A program made the position numbers and the translations under genes. The notes beneath the pieces were generated by a model. It saw nothing but the letters and a program-made list of their open reading frames with translations. It was not told the origin of the DNA and did no database searches. From Bubalus kerabau (Eukaryota > Chordata > Mammalia > Artiodactyla > Bovidae), in the NCBI RefSeq assembly GCF_029407905.1, contig NW_026577925.1, forward strand, positions 744,001 through 808,000: a stretch of DNA of 64,000 nucleotides, read 5' to 3'. The stretch's first letter is position 1. Each line of letters starts with the position of its first letter. Below are positions 14,101 through 28,002 of the stretch, one piece after another.

Positions 14101-17100
14101 ATTAGAGTTGCAAGTGAGAGCTGGAGATTGCTCTTGAGTCACTGCAGGGCAAAATAGAGCTCATCTAGGTTTGTGTCCAGGACCGAGTTTTTCCCTCCAG
14201 GGGCGACAGGGATCTCGGGGTTGCATTCCAGACTCACCCGGGGAGTCAGGCCTCGTCTCGAAGGGAATGAATAGACTCCGCTCTCCTCTCGAGTCACGAC
14301 GGGTATCCCTTGGAGCCCAAGAATGGCCTAAATGGAGTTAAGCCTCCTGTGGAGTTTGGAGAGAGGACTCGGGATTGCTCTCTAGGCAATGCAGGAAAAG
14401 AAGGCCCTCATCTCGCGATGACGGGGGCGTCTCGTGGGTTTTCTCAAGGTGCAGTGCCTGGTTGGGGTTTCTCACAAGATAGGACGGGGAGCTCAGGGAG
14501 ACTCCTGTGGTGCCACGGAAGTCAGGTCTCCATGGACGTGACGAGGGGGAGCGCCTCATTGCTCTCGAGTCATGGTAGGGGAATCGAGCCTCAAGACGCT
14601 TCGAAGAAGAACTCTCGAGGTCTTTCTCGGGGTGTGGCAGGAAACCCTGGGTTCCCTCGACTTGTGCCCATAACCTCAGGGAGCTTAGCGGGGTTCCTCT
14701 GAGAAGTCAGGGATACTGTGGAGTTGAGAGGGGCTTCTCGGAACTTCACAGGGACTGGTGCAATTGAAGAGGACCTAATCTCGGATTGAGGCAGTAACGT
14801 CAGGGTTCCTCTCCATTTCTGACTCGGATAGCAGGGTCCCTGCAGAGTTGTGACAGGAGAGTCAGACCTCGTCTTGTGTGGAGTAATGGAACTCCGCTTG
14901 CCTCTCGAGTTGTTCACGGGATGACAGGCCACCTGTCGAGTTGTATGTGGAACCTGCGGTTTTGGGGGACGATGCACAGGGGTGTCAGTGCCCATTCGTG
15001 TTGTGCCTTCATCCACAGGGTTACCTTCGAAGAGGTGACCGGGCATCGGGATCTTATCAATAGCGGACCAGGAAATCGGGGTCTTTCAGCATGTGGCACA
15101 ACACACGAGGCTACGTCTCGAATTCCCTCGTGAGACTGGCGTCATCCTGAGGTTCGCCGGGAAGTCTGGGAACCCCTTCCAGACAAAGCAGGGGAATCGA
15201 CCCTCCTGTCTCCATCAGGAGGGGAGAAGAGGCTCAGCTGAAGCAGTGCTGGGAACCTCCATGTTCTCCTCGAGTGAGACCGGGGTGTCAGGGAAATTTG
15301 GGGGTCGCATCAAGGGTGTCAAGTACCGTTTCACACTTCAAGACGGAACATGGGACTTCGCTGGAGACGCTATAGCTGACAGGGGCCTCATATTTCGATG
15401 ACGGAGGAGCCACGTTGTTTTTCTCCAGTTGCCGCGGGATTCTCGAATTACAACGGGAAATACAGTCTTCCTCTTGTGTTGGCCCAGGGAAGTCCAATCA
15501 TCCATTCAAGTTGCGAGGGAGAGCTGGGGATTGCACTTGAGTCAATGCAGGACAAAAAAGACCTCATTTAGGCTTGTGTCCAGGACCGAGTTTTCCTCTA
15601 CAGGGACGACACGGATCTCGGGATCCCATTCCAGACTCACCCAAGTAGTCAGGCCTCGGCTCGAGGGGAAGCAACGGACTCCGCTCTCCTCTAGAGTAGC
15701 GACGTGTATCTCTTGGAGGCTACTGAGAGGCCTAAAGGGAGACAGGCCTCCAGTGGAGTTTGGAGAGTGGACTCGGGATTGCTCTCTAGGTCATGTAGGA
15801 AAAGAAGGCCCTCATCTTACGATGACGGGGGCGTCTCATGTGTTTTCTCTAGCGGAGGTGCCAGTGTGGGGTTTTCATGAGGTAGGACGGGGAGCGCAGG
15901 GAGCCTCTCGTGTGGCGCCAGGGAAGTTAGGTTTCAATGGGCGTGGCGAGGGAAATGCGTCATTGCTCTCCAGTCATGGTAGGGTATCGGGCCTCAAGAC
16001 GCAGTAAAGAAGGACTCTCGAGGTCTTTCTCAGAATGCAGCAGGAAACCCTGGGTTCACTCGACTTGTGCCAGTGACCGCAGAGAGCTTCTGAGGGTGCC
16101 TCTGAGAAGTCAGGGATACTGTGGAGTTGGGAGGGGCCTCTCGGGACTCCACTGGGTATGGCGCAATGGAAGAGGGCCTCATTTCGAGTTGATGCAGGAA
16201 CGTCAGGTTTCATCTACATTTCTGACTCCGATCGCACGGTCCCTGCAGAGTTGGGAAAGGAGAGTCAGGCCTGCTCTTGTGTGGAGGAACGGAACTCCGC
16301 ATGCCTCTCTAGTTCTTCCAGGGATGACAGGACACTTGTCGATCTGTGTTTGGAATCTGCGTGTTTTTCCGTACTATGCATGGGGATGTCAGTACCCCTT
16401 CGTGTTGTGCATTCATCCACAGGTTTGCTTTCGAAGAGGTGCCCGGGCATCGGGTTCTTATTAAGAGCGGACCGGGAAATCGGGGTCTTTCCGCATGTGG
16501 CACCACCCACCAGGCTACATCTCGAATTTCCTAGTGAGACCGGCCTCATCCTTAGGTGCGCCGGGAAAGTCGGAAGCCCTTGCAGACAAAGCAGGGGAAT
16601 CGACCCTCCTGTCTCGATCAGGAGGGGAGAAGGGGCACAGATGAGGTGATGCTGGGAAACTCGGTGTTCCCCTCCAGTGAGACCAGTGTGTTGGGGAACT
16701 TTTGGGGTCGCATCAAAGGTGCCAAGTACCGTATCGCACTTCAAGATGGAACGTAAGACTTCTTTTGAGACGCTGTAGCGGCAATGGCCGCATCTTGCGA
16801 TGAAGAGGGAACGACGTGGTTTTTCTCGAGTTGTGGCGGGATTCTTGAATTACAACGGGAAATTCAGGCTTCCTCTTCTGTTGGCACAGGGAAGTCCAGT
16901 CTTCCATTCGAGTTGCGAGGGAGAGTTGGGGATTGCTCTCGAGTCACTGCAGGAAAAAAGAGACCTCATCTAGGCTTGTGTCCAGGACCTAATGTTTCTC
17001 TCCAGGCGCGACAGGGATCTCCGGTTCGCATATCAGACTCACCCGAGGAGTCAGGCCTCGCCTCGAGGGGAAGGAAAAGACTCCGCTCTCCTCTCGAGTC

Positions 17101-20100
17101 GCGACGGGTATGTCTTGGAGTCCACTGAGTGACCAAAAGGGAGTCAAGCCTACTGTGGAGTTTGGAGAGAGGAATCGGGATTGCTCTCCAGGCCATGCTA
17201 GAAAAGAAGGCCGTCATGTCGCAAAAACGGGGGCGTCTCGTGGGTTTTCTCTATCTGCGGCGCCAGTGTGGGGTTTCTCACGAGGTATGACGGGGAGCTC
17301 AAGGAGCCTCTCGTGTGGCGCCAGGGAAGTCAGGGCTTCATGAGTGTAGCAGAGGGAGTGCGTCATTGCCCTCGAGTCATGGTAGGGGAATCAGGCCTCA
17401 AAGCGCGTTGAAGAAGGACTCTTGAGTTCTTTCTATGGTGGCGGCAGTAAACCCTGGGTTCACTCGAATTGCGCTGGTGACCTCAGGGAGCTTCTCAGGG
17501 TGCCTCTGAGAAGTCAGGGATACTGTGGAGCTGGGATGCGTCTCTCGGGACTCCACTGGGTTTCGTGCAATGGAAGAGGTCCTAATCTCGAGTGGAGGCA
17601 GGAACCTCAGCGTTCCTCTCGTGACTTCAGTGGCGCTGGTCTGATTCGGATCGCAAAGTCCCTGCAGAGTTGGGACAGGAGAGTCAGGCCTCGTCTTGTG
17701 TAGAGGAATGAAACCCCACTTGCCTCTCGAGTTCTTCAGTGGTGACAAGCCACTTGTTGAGCTGTATGTGGAACCTGCGGGTTTTTCCAGACGATGCACG
17801 AGGGTGTCAGTGCCCCTTTGTGTTGTGCCTTCATCCACAGGGTTGCCTTCGAAGAGGTGTCCAGGCATCGGGTTCTTATCAAGAGCGTACCGAGAAATCA
17901 TAGTCTTTTGGCATGTGGCACCACCCGCGAGCTACGTCTCGAATTTCCTCGTGAGACCGGCCTCATCCTGAAGTGCCCCGTGAAGGTCGGGAACCCCTTA
18001 CAAACAAAGCAGGGAAAGTGACCCTCCTATCACGAACAGGAGGGGAGAAGGGGCTCAGATAAACTGGTGCCGGGAACCTCGGTGTTCACCTCGAGTGAGA
18101 CCGATATTTTGGGGAACTTTTGGGGTCACATCAAGGGTGTCAAGTATCGTTTCGCACTTCAGGACGGAACGTGGGACTTTTCTTGAGAAGCTGTAGCGGG
18201 CAAGGGCCTCATCTTGCGATGACGAGGGAACCAAGTGCTTTTTCTCGAGTTGTGGCGGGATTCTCGAGTTACGAAGGGGAATTCAGGCTTCCTCTTGTGT
18301 TGGCCCAGGGAAGCCCAATCTTCCATTCGAGTTGTTAGGGAGAGCGGGGGATTGCTCTCGAGTTACAGAAGGGCAAAAGAGACCTCATCTAGGCTTGTTT
18401 CCAGGACCTAATGTTCCTCTCCAGGGGAGACAGGGATCTCGGGGTTGCATTCCAGACCCACCTGGTGAGTCAGGCCTTGTCTCGAGGGGAAGCAAAGGAC
18501 TCCATTCTCCTCTCGAGTCGCGACGGGTATCTCTTGGAGCCCACTAAGTGGCCTAAAGGGAGTCAAGCCTCCTGTGGAGTTTGGAAAGAGGATTCGGGAT
18601 TCCTCTCCAGGCCATGTAGGAAAAGAAGGCACTCATCTCGCGATGACAGGGGCATATGGTGGGTTTTCTCGAGCTGCGGCTTCATTGTGGGGTTTCTCAC
18701 GAGGTACGACGGGGAGCTCAGGGAGCCTCTCTTATGGCGCCAGGGAAGTCAGGTCTCCATTTGCGTGGCGAGGGGGTGCGTGTCATTTCTATAGAGCCAT
18801 GGAAGCAGATTCGGGCTTCAAGACACGTTGAAGTAGGACTCTCGAGGTCTTTTTCGCATTGTGGCAGGAAACCCTGGGTTCCCTCGACATGTGCCGGTGA
18901 CCTCATGGAGCTTCTCCAGGTGCCTCTGAGAAGTCAGGAGTACTGTGGAGTTGGGAGGGGCCTCTCGGGACTCCACTGGGTTTGGTGCAATGGATGAGAG
19001 CCTCATCTCGAGTGGAGGCAGGAACCTCATGTTTCTTCTCCTGGGTTTCCTGGCGCCGGTACTGACTCGGATCGCAGTTTCCCTGCAGAGTTGGAACAGA
19101 AAATCAGGTCTCGTCTTGTGTGGAGGAATGGAACTCCACTTGCCTCTCGAGTTGTTCACGGGGTGACAGACCACTTGTTGAACTGTGTTTGTAACCTGCG
19201 GGTTTTTCTGGACGATAAACGGGGGTGTCAGTGCCCCTTCGTGTTGTGCTTTCATCCACAGGCTTTCCTTCGTAAAGGTGTCAGGGCATCGCGTTCTTAT
19301 CAAGAGTAGACCGGGAAATCGGGGTCTTTCGGCTTGTGGCACCACCCACGAGGCTACGTTCCGAATTTCCTCGTGAGTCCTGCCTCATCCTTAGGCGTGC
19401 TGGAAAGGTCGGGAACCCCTTCCAGACATAGCAGGGGAATTGACACTCCTGTCGCGATCACGAGGGGAGAAGGAGCTCAAATGAAGTGGTTCCGGGAACC
19501 TCGGTGTTCCTTTCGAGTGAGACCGGTATGTTGGGGAATTTTGAGATTGCATCAAGGGTGCCAAGTACCGTTTCGCACTTCAAGACAGAACGTGGGACTT
19601 CTCTTGAGTCGCTGTAGAGGGCAAGGGCCTCATCTAGCGCTGATGAGGGAACCACATGGATTTTCTCGAGTTGCGGCGGGATTCTCGAGTTACGATGTTG
19701 AATTCAGGCTTCCAATTGTATTGGCCCAGGGAAGTCCAATCTTCCATTCGATTTGCGAGGGAGAGCTGACGATTGCTCTCTAGTAACTGCAGTGCAAAAT
19801 AGACCTCATCTAGACTTGTGTCCAGGACCGAGTTTTCCTCTCCAGGTGCGACAGGAACTCGGGGTTGCATTCCAGACTCACACGGGGAGTCAGGCCTCGT
19901 CTCGAGGGGAAGCAAAGGACTCCGCTCTCCCTTCAAGTCCTGACAGGTATCTCTTGGAGCCAACTGAGAGGCCTAAAGAGAGTCAAGCCTCCTGTGGAGT
20001 CTGGAGAGAGGACTCGGTTTTGCTCTCCATGCCAGGCAGGAAAGAAGTCCCTCATCTCGTGATGACGGGGGCGTATCGTGGGTTTTCTCGAGCTGCGGTG

Positions 20101-23100
20101 CCTGAATGGGGTTTCCGAAGAGGTACGACGGGGAGCTCAGGGAGACTCTCTTCAGGCGTCAGGGAAGTCAGGTCTCCATGCGCATGGCGATGGGGAGCGG
20201 GTCTTTGCTCTCGAGTCATGGTAGGGGAATCGGGCCTCAAGACGCGCCGAAGGACTCTCAAGGTCTTTCTCGGGTCACAGCAGGAAACCCTGGGTTTCCT
20301 TGACTTGTGCCGGTGACCTCAGGTAGATTATCAAGGTGCCTCTGAGAATTCAAGGATACTGTGGAGTTGGGAAAGGCCTCTCGCGACTCATCTGGGTTTG
20401 GTGCAATGGAAGAGGGCCTCATCTCGAGTTGAGGCAGGAACCTCAGGTTTCCTCTCCATTTCTAACTCGGATGGCAGGGTCCCTGCAGAGTTGGGACAGG
20501 AGAGTCAGGCCTCATCTTGTGTGGAGGAATTGAACTCCGCTTGCCTATCGAGTTGTTCACGGGGTGACATTCCACTTGTCGAGCTGTGTGTAGAACCTGT
20601 GGGTTTTTCTGGACGATGCACGGGAGTTTAGTAACCCTTCTGTGGTGCCTTCATCCACAGGGTTGCCTTCGAAGTGGTGTCCGGGCATCGGGTTCTTATC
20701 CAGAGCGGACCGCACAATCGGGGTCTTTCGGCATGTGGCACCACCCACGAGGCTACGTCTCGAATTTCCTCCTGAGAAAGGCCTCATCCTTAGGTGCGCC
20801 GGGATGGGCGGGAACTCCTTCCAGGCAAAGCAGGGGAATTTACCCTCCTGTCGTGATCAGGAGGGGAGAAAGTCATCAGATGAAGTGGTGCCGGGAACTT
20901 CGGTGTTCCCCTCGGTGAGAACGGTGTGTCGGGGAACTTTTGGGGTTACATCAAGGGTGAAAAGTAGCATTTCGCACTTCAAGACGGAACGTGGGACTTC
21001 ACTTGAGACGCTGTAGCGGGCCAGGGCCTCATCTTGGGATGACGAGTGAACCACGTGCTTTTGCTCGCATTGCGGCAGGAGTCTCGAGTTTCGACGGGAA
21101 ATTCAGATTTCCTCCTGTGTTGGCCCATGGAAGTCCAATCTTCCATTCGAGTTGCGAGGGTGAGCTGGGATCCCACTCGAGTCACTGCGGGGCAAAATAG
21201 ACCATATCTAGGCTTGTGTCCAGGACCGAATATTCCTCTCCAGGGGTGACAGGGATCTCGGGGTGGCATTCCAGACTCACCCGGGAAGTCCGGCCTTGTT
21301 TCTAGAGGAAGCAAAGTACTCCGCTTTCCTCTCGAGTCGCGACGGGTACCTATTGAGCGCACTGAGTAGCCTTTGTGAGTCAAGCCTCCCGTGGAGTTTG
21401 GAGAGACGACTCGGGATTGCCCTCCAGGCCATGCAGTGAATGATGGCCCTCATCTCACGATAACGGGGGCGTCTCGTGGGTTTTCTCGAGCTGCGGCGCC
21501 AGTGTGGGGTTTCTCACGAGGTACGACGGGGACCTCAGGGAGCCTCTCATGAGGTGCCAGGGAAGTTAAGTCTCCATGCGCATGGGTACTGGGAGCGCTT
21601 CATTGCTCTTGAGACATGGTAGGGGAATCGGGCCTCAAGACGCATCAAAGAAGGACTATCCAGTCTTTCTCGGGTTGCGGCAGGAAACCCTGGGTTCCAT
21701 CGACTTGTGCTGGAGATCTCAGGGAGCTTGTCAGGGTGCCTCTGAGAAGTCAGGGACACTGTGGGTTGGAGGGACCTCTCGGGACTCCAGTGGTTTTGGT
21801 GCTATGGAAGAGGGCCTCATCTCGAGTTGAGGCAGGAACCCAGGGTTCCTCTCCATTTCTGATTCGGATTGCAGGGTCCCAGCAGATTTGGGACAGGAGA
21901 GTCAGGCCTCGTCCTGTGTGGAGGATGGAACTCAGCTTGCCTCTCGAGTTGTGCACGGGGTGACAGGCCACGTGTCGAGCTGTGTGTGGAACCTGTAGGT
22001 TTTTCCGGACGATGCACGGGTGTGTCTGTGCCCCTTCGTGTTGTGCCTTCATCCACAGGGTTGCCTTCTAAGGGGTGTCCAGGCATCGGGTTCTTATCAA
22101 GAGCGGACCGGGCAATCGGAGTCTTTCGGCATGTGGCACCACCCACGAGGCTACGTCTCGAACTTCCTCGTGAGACCGGCATCATCCTGAGTTGCGCCGT
22201 TAAGGTCGGGAAACCCTTGCAGACAAAGCAGGGGAATCGACCCTCCTGTCGTGATCAGGAGGGGAGAAGGCGCTCACAAGAAATGGTGCCGGGAACTTCG
22301 GTGTTCCCCTCAAGTGAGACCGGTATGTTGGGGAACTTTTGGGGTCGCATCAAGGGTGCCAAGTACTGTTTCGCACTTCAAGATGGAATGTGGGACTACT
22401 CTTGAGACGCTGTAGCGGGAAAGTGCCTCATATTGCGATGATGGGGGAACCACTTGGTTTTTCTCAAGTTACGGCGGGATTCTAGAGTTACGACGGGGAT
22501 TTCAGGCTTCCTCTTGTGTTGGCCCAGGGAAGTCCAATCTTCAATTCGAGCTGCGAGGGAGAGCTGGGGATTGCGCACGAGTCACTGTATGGAAAAAGAG
22601 ACCTCATCTTGGCTTGTGTCCAGGATCTAATGTTCCTCTCCAGGGGCGACAGGGATCTCGGGGTTGCATTCCAGACTCACCCGGGGAGTCAGGCCTCATC
22701 TCGAGGGGAAGCAAATGACTCCACTCTCCTCTCGAGTCGCGACGGATATCTCTTGGAGCCCACTGAGTGGCCTACAGGGAGCCAAGCTTCCTGTGGATTT
22801 TGGAGAGAGGACTCAGTATTGCTCTCCAGGCCATGCAGAAAAAGAAGGCCCTCATCTCGCGATGACAGGGGCATCTCGTGGGTTTTCTCGAGCTGAGGCA
22901 CAAGTGTGGTGTTTCCCACGTGGTATGCTGGGAGCTCAGGGAGCATCTTGTGTGGCGCCAGGGAAGTCAGGTCTCCATGCACGTGGCGAGGGGGAGTGCG
23001 TCATTGCTCTCTTGTCATGATAGGGGATTTAGACCTCAAGACGCATTGAAGAAGGACTCTCAAGGTCTTTCTCAGGTTGTGGCAGGAAACCATGGGTTCC

Positions 23101-24559
23101 CTCGACTCATGCATGTTACGTCAGGGAGCTTCTCAGGTGCCTCTGAGAAATCAGGGATACTGTGGAGTTGGGAGTGACCTCTCGGAACTCCACTGGGTTT
23201 GGTGAAATGGAAAAAGGCATCATCTTTAGATAAAGCAGGAACATCAGGTTTCCTCTTCATTTCTGACTCGGATCGCATGTTCCTACAGAGATGGGAGAGG
23301 AGAGTCAGGACCCATCTTGTGTGGAGGAATGGAAATCCGCTTGCATCTCGAGTTGTTCACGGGGTGACAGGCCTCTTGTAGAGCTGTATGTGGAACCTGC
23401 GGGTTTTTCCAGACGATGCACAGGGGTGTCAGTGCCCCTTTTGTTGTACCTTCATCCACAGGGTTGTCTTCAAAGAGGTGTCTGGTCATCGGGTTCTTCT
23501 CAAGAGTGTACTGGGAAATCGGGGTCTTTCGGCATGTGGCACCCCCCACGAGGCCATGTCTCGAAATTTCCAATGAGTCCGGCTTCATCCTGAGGTGCAC
23601 CATGAATGTCGGGAACCCCTTTAAGTCAAAGCATGGGAATCGACCCTCTTGTCGCTATCAGGAGGGGAGAAGGGGCTCAAAAGAAGTGGTGCCGGGAACC
23701 TCGGTGTTCCCCTCAAATGAAACCGGTGTGTCGGGGAACATTTGGGGTCGCATTAAGGGTGCCAAGTAACGTTTCGCACTTCAACACGGAACGTGGGACT
23801 TCTCTTGAGACGCTGTAGTGAGCACGGGCCCCATCTTGTGATGACGGGGGAACCACGTGGTTTTTCTCGAGTTGCGGCAGGGAATTCAGGCTTCCTCTTG
23901 TGTTGGCCCAGGGAAGTCCAAATTTCCATACGAGTTGAGAGCTAGAGCTGGGGGTTGGCTCGAGTTATTGCAGGGCAAAAGAGACCTCATCTAGGCTTGT
24001 GTCTAGGACCTAATGTTCCTTTCAAGGGGCAACAGGGATCTCGGAGTTGCATTCCAGATCCTCCCGAGGAGTCAGGCCTCTTCAAGAGGGTAATGAATGG
24101 ACTCCCCTCTCCTCTTGAGTCGCGACGGGTATCTCTTAGAGCCCATTGTGTGGCCTAAAGGGAGTCAAGCCTCCTGTGGAGATTGGAGAGAGGACTCGGG
24201 ATTGCTCTCCAGGCCATGCAGGAAAAGAAGGCCCTCATATCGTGATGACGGAGGCGTCTTGTGCATTTTCTCGAGGTGCGGTGCCAGGATGGGATTTCTC
24301 ACAAGATACGATGGGGAGCTCAGGGAGTCTCTCGTGTGGTGACAGGAAAGTCAGGTCTCCATGCACGTGTGGAGGGGGAGCGCGTCATTGCTCTCGAGTC
24401 ATGGTAGGGGAATCGGGCCTCAAGAGGCGTTGAAGAACGACTCTCAAGGTCTTTCTCCGGTTGCGGCAGGAAACCCTGGTTTTTCTCGACTTGTGCTGGT
24501 GACCTCAGGGAGCTTAACATGGTGCCTCTGAGAAGTCATGGATTCTGTGGAGTTAGGAG

Positions 24560-25190
24560 GGGCCACTCGGGACACCACTGGGTGTGGTATAATGCAAGAG
24601 GGCCTCATCTCGTGTTGAGGAAGGAACCTCAGGGTTCCTCTCCATTTCAGACTCCGATCTCAGGATTCCTGCAGAGTTGGGACAGGAGAGTCAGGCCTCG
24701 TATTCTGTGGAGAAATGAAACTTAGCTTGCCTCTCGAGTTGTTCACGAGGTAACAGGTCACTTGTCGAGCTGTATGTGGAACCTGCAGAATTTTCCAAAA
24801 GATGCACGGGTGTGCAGGGCCCCTCCTTGTTGTGCCTTCATCCAACAGGATGCATTCGAAGAAGTGTACGGGCATCGGGTTCTTATTAATAGCGGACCAG
24901 GAAATGGGGTCTTTCCGCATGTGGCACCACCACGAGGCTACATCTCCAATTTCCTCGTGAGACCGGCCTCATCCTGAGGTGCAATGGGAAGATCGGTAAC
25001 CCCTTCCAGACAAAGCAGGAGAATCGACACTCCTGTTGCAATCAGGAGGGGAGAAGGGGCTCAAATGATGTGGTGTGGGGACATGGGTGTTCCCCTCGAG
25101 TGAGGCATGTATGTTGGGGAACTTTGGGAGTGCCATCATGGGTGCCAAGTACCGTTTTGCACTTCAGTGGGAACGTGGGACTTCTTTTGA
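24560..25190 (+). repeat. Duplicated satellite segment, copy 1 (partner at 31681-32311)
   Basis: Collinear with 31681-32311 at offset 7121. Private shared variants include ggtgtggtataat, tattctgtggagaaatgaaa, gcagaattttccaaaagatg and gtgccatcatgggtgcc. Both copies end where the sequence changes from subfamily A to B. Confidence 0.75.
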
Positions 25191-28002
25191 GATGCTGTGG
25201 CGCGCAAGGGGCTCATGCTGCGAAGACGATGGAACCACGTGGTTTTTCTTGAGTTGCGGCGGGATTCTCGAGTTACGACGGGGATTTCAGGCTTCCTCTT
25301 GTGTTCGCCCTGGGAAGCCCAAACTTCCCTTTGAGTTGCGAGGGAAACCTGGGGGTTGTGCTCGAGTCAATGCAGGGCCAAAGAGACCTCATCTAGGCGT
25401 GTGTCCAGGACCTAATAGTCCTCTCATGGGAAGAAAAGGATCTCGGGGTCGCACTCCAGACTCCCCCGGGGAGTCAGGCCTCACCTCGAGGGGAAGCAAA
25501 GGACTGCGCTCTCCTCTCGAGCCGCGACGCGGATCTCTTGGAGCCCACTGATTGGCCTAAAGGGAGTCAAGCTTCCTCTTCAGTTTGGAGAGAGGACTCG
25601 GGATTGCTCTCCAGGCCAGGCAGGAAAAGAAGGCGCTCACCTCGAGAGGATGGGGGCATCTCAGGGGTTTCCTCGAGTTGCGGCACCCGTGGGGGTTTTC
25701 TCACAAGGCACGATGAGGATCTCAGGAGCCTCTCGTGAGGCACCAGGGAAGCCAGGTCTCCATGGGCGAGGCGAGGGGGAGCGCGTCTTTGCTCTCTAGT
25801 CCAGGGAGGGGACAAGGGCCTCAAGACACTTTGAAGAAGGACTCTCGAGGTCTTTCTCGGATGGTGGCAGGAAACCCTCGTTTCTCTCGACTTCTGCCGG
25901 AGACCTGAGGGAACTTCCCAGGGTGCCTCTGAGAGGTGAGGGATGCTGTGGAGGTGGCGGGGCCCCTCGGGACACCGCTGGGTCTGGAGCAACGGAAGAG
26001 GGCCTCACCTCGAGGGGAGGCAGGAACCTCAGGCTTCCTCTCCATTTCGGACTCCGACCGCAGGGTGCCTGTAGAGTTGGGACAGGAGAGTCAGGCCTCG
26101 TCTTGTCTTAGGAAGGGAACCCGCTTGCATCTCGAGTTGCTCAGGGTGTCTCAGGCCCCTCGTCGAGCTGTGTGTGGAACCCGCGGGTCTTTGCAGACGA
26201 TGCACGGGGGTGGCAGTTCCCCTTCGTGTTGTGCCTTCACCCACAGGGTTGACTTCGAAGAGGGGTCCGGGCCTCGGGTCCTTCTCAAGAGCGGACCAGG
26301 GAAACGGGGTCGTTCGGCATGTGGCACCACCCACGTGGCTCGTCTCGAATTTCCTCGTGAGCCCGGCCTCATCCTGACGTGTGCCAGGAAGGCCAGGAAC
26401 CCTTTCAAGACCACGCAGGGAAATCGACTCTCCTGTCGCGAGCAGGAGGGGAGAAGAGGCACAGAGGAAGCGGTGCCGGGACCCTCGGTGTTCCCCTTGA
26501 GGGAACCCGGCTTGTCGGGGAATTTTGGGGGTCGCAGGAAGGCTGTCAGGGACCGTTTCGCCCTTCAGGGTGGAACAGGGGACTTCCCTTGAGACGCCGT
26601 CGCGGGCAAGGGCCTCATCTTGCCAAGAGGTGGGAACCACGTGGTGTTTCTCGAGTTGCGGCGGGATTCTCGAGTTACGACGGGGATCTCAGGCTTCCTC
26701 TTGGGTTGGCCCTGGGAAGCCCAATCTTCCCCTCGAGTTGCGAGGGAAAGCTGGGGGTTGCGCTCGGGTCAGTGCAGGGCCGAAGAGACCTGACCTAGGC
26801 GTGTGTCCGGGACCTAATATTCCTCTCCAGGGAAGGCAGGGATCTCGGGGTTGCATTCCAGGCTCCCCCGGGGAGTCAGGCCTCGTCTCGAGGGGAAGCC
26901 AAGGACTCCGCTCTCCTCTCGAGTCGCGACGCGGGTCTCTTGGAGCCCCCTGAGCGGCCTCAAGGGAGTCCAGCCTCCTCTTCCGTTTGGAGAGAGGACC
27001 CGGGATTGCTCTGCAGGCCATGTAGGAAAAGAAGGCCCTCAGCTCGCGAGGACGGGGGCGTCTCAAGGGTTTCCTCGAGCTGCGGCGCCCGTGGGGGTTT
27101 TCTCCCAAGGCACGACAAGGATCTCAGGGAGCCTCTCGTGCGGCGCCAGGGAAGTCAGGTCTCCATGCGCGTGGCGAGGCGGAGCGCATCATGGCTCTCG
27201 AGTCACGGGAGGGCACTAGGGCCTCGAGACGCGTTGAAGATGTACTCTCGAGGTCTTTGTCGGGGGGCCGCGGGAAACCCTCGTTTCCCTCGCCTTCTGC
27301 CGGGGACCTTAGGGAACTTCCCAGGGTGCCTCTGAGAGGCGAAGGATCCTGTGGAGGTGGCGGGGCCCCTCAGGACTCCGCTGGGTCTGGTGCAACGGAA
27401 GAGGGCCTCATCTCGAGGGGAGGCAGGAACCTCAGGCTTCCTCTCCGTTTCGGACTCCGACCGCAGGGTCCCTGCAGAGTTGGGACAGGAGAGTCAGGCC
27501 TCGTCTTGTCTGAGGAAGGGAACCCCGCTGGCCTCTCGAGTTGCTCAGGGGGTCTCAGGCCCCCCGTCGAGCTGTGTGTGGAACCCGCGGGTCTTTGCGG
27601 ACGATGCACGGGGGTGGCAGTGCCCCTTCGTGTTGTGCCTTCACCCACAGGGTTGCCTTCGAAGAGGGGTCCGGGCCTCGGGTCCTTCTCAAGGGCGGAC
27701 CGGGGAATCGGGGGCGTTCGGCATGTGGCCCCTCCCACGTGGCTCGTCTCGAATTTCCTCGTGAGACCGGCCTCATCCTGAGGTGCACCAGGAAGGCCGG
27801 GAACCCCTTCCAGACCACGCAGGGGAATCGACTCTCCTGTCGCGATCAGGAGGGGAGAAGGGGCTCAGATGAAGTGGTGCCGGGACCCTCGGTGTTCCCC
27901 TCGAGGGAACCCAGCGTGTCGGGGAACTTTTGCGGTCGCATCAAGGGTGTCAAGTACCGTTTCACACTTAAGGACGGAACATGGGACTTCCCTGGAGACA
28001 CC
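25185..28002 (+). repeat. Satellite I subfamily B block 2
   Basis: Carries the B-type diagnostic variants (gaagacg or gccaagagg before the ggaaccacgtgg motif, gaggacgggggcgtctca, gagggaaccc). The left edge is a hybrid with A-type sequence near 25185. The right edge at 28002/28003 is the same 121-bp step back to subfamily A as at 6835/6836. The block is CpG-richer than neighbouring A monomers. Confidence 0.7.
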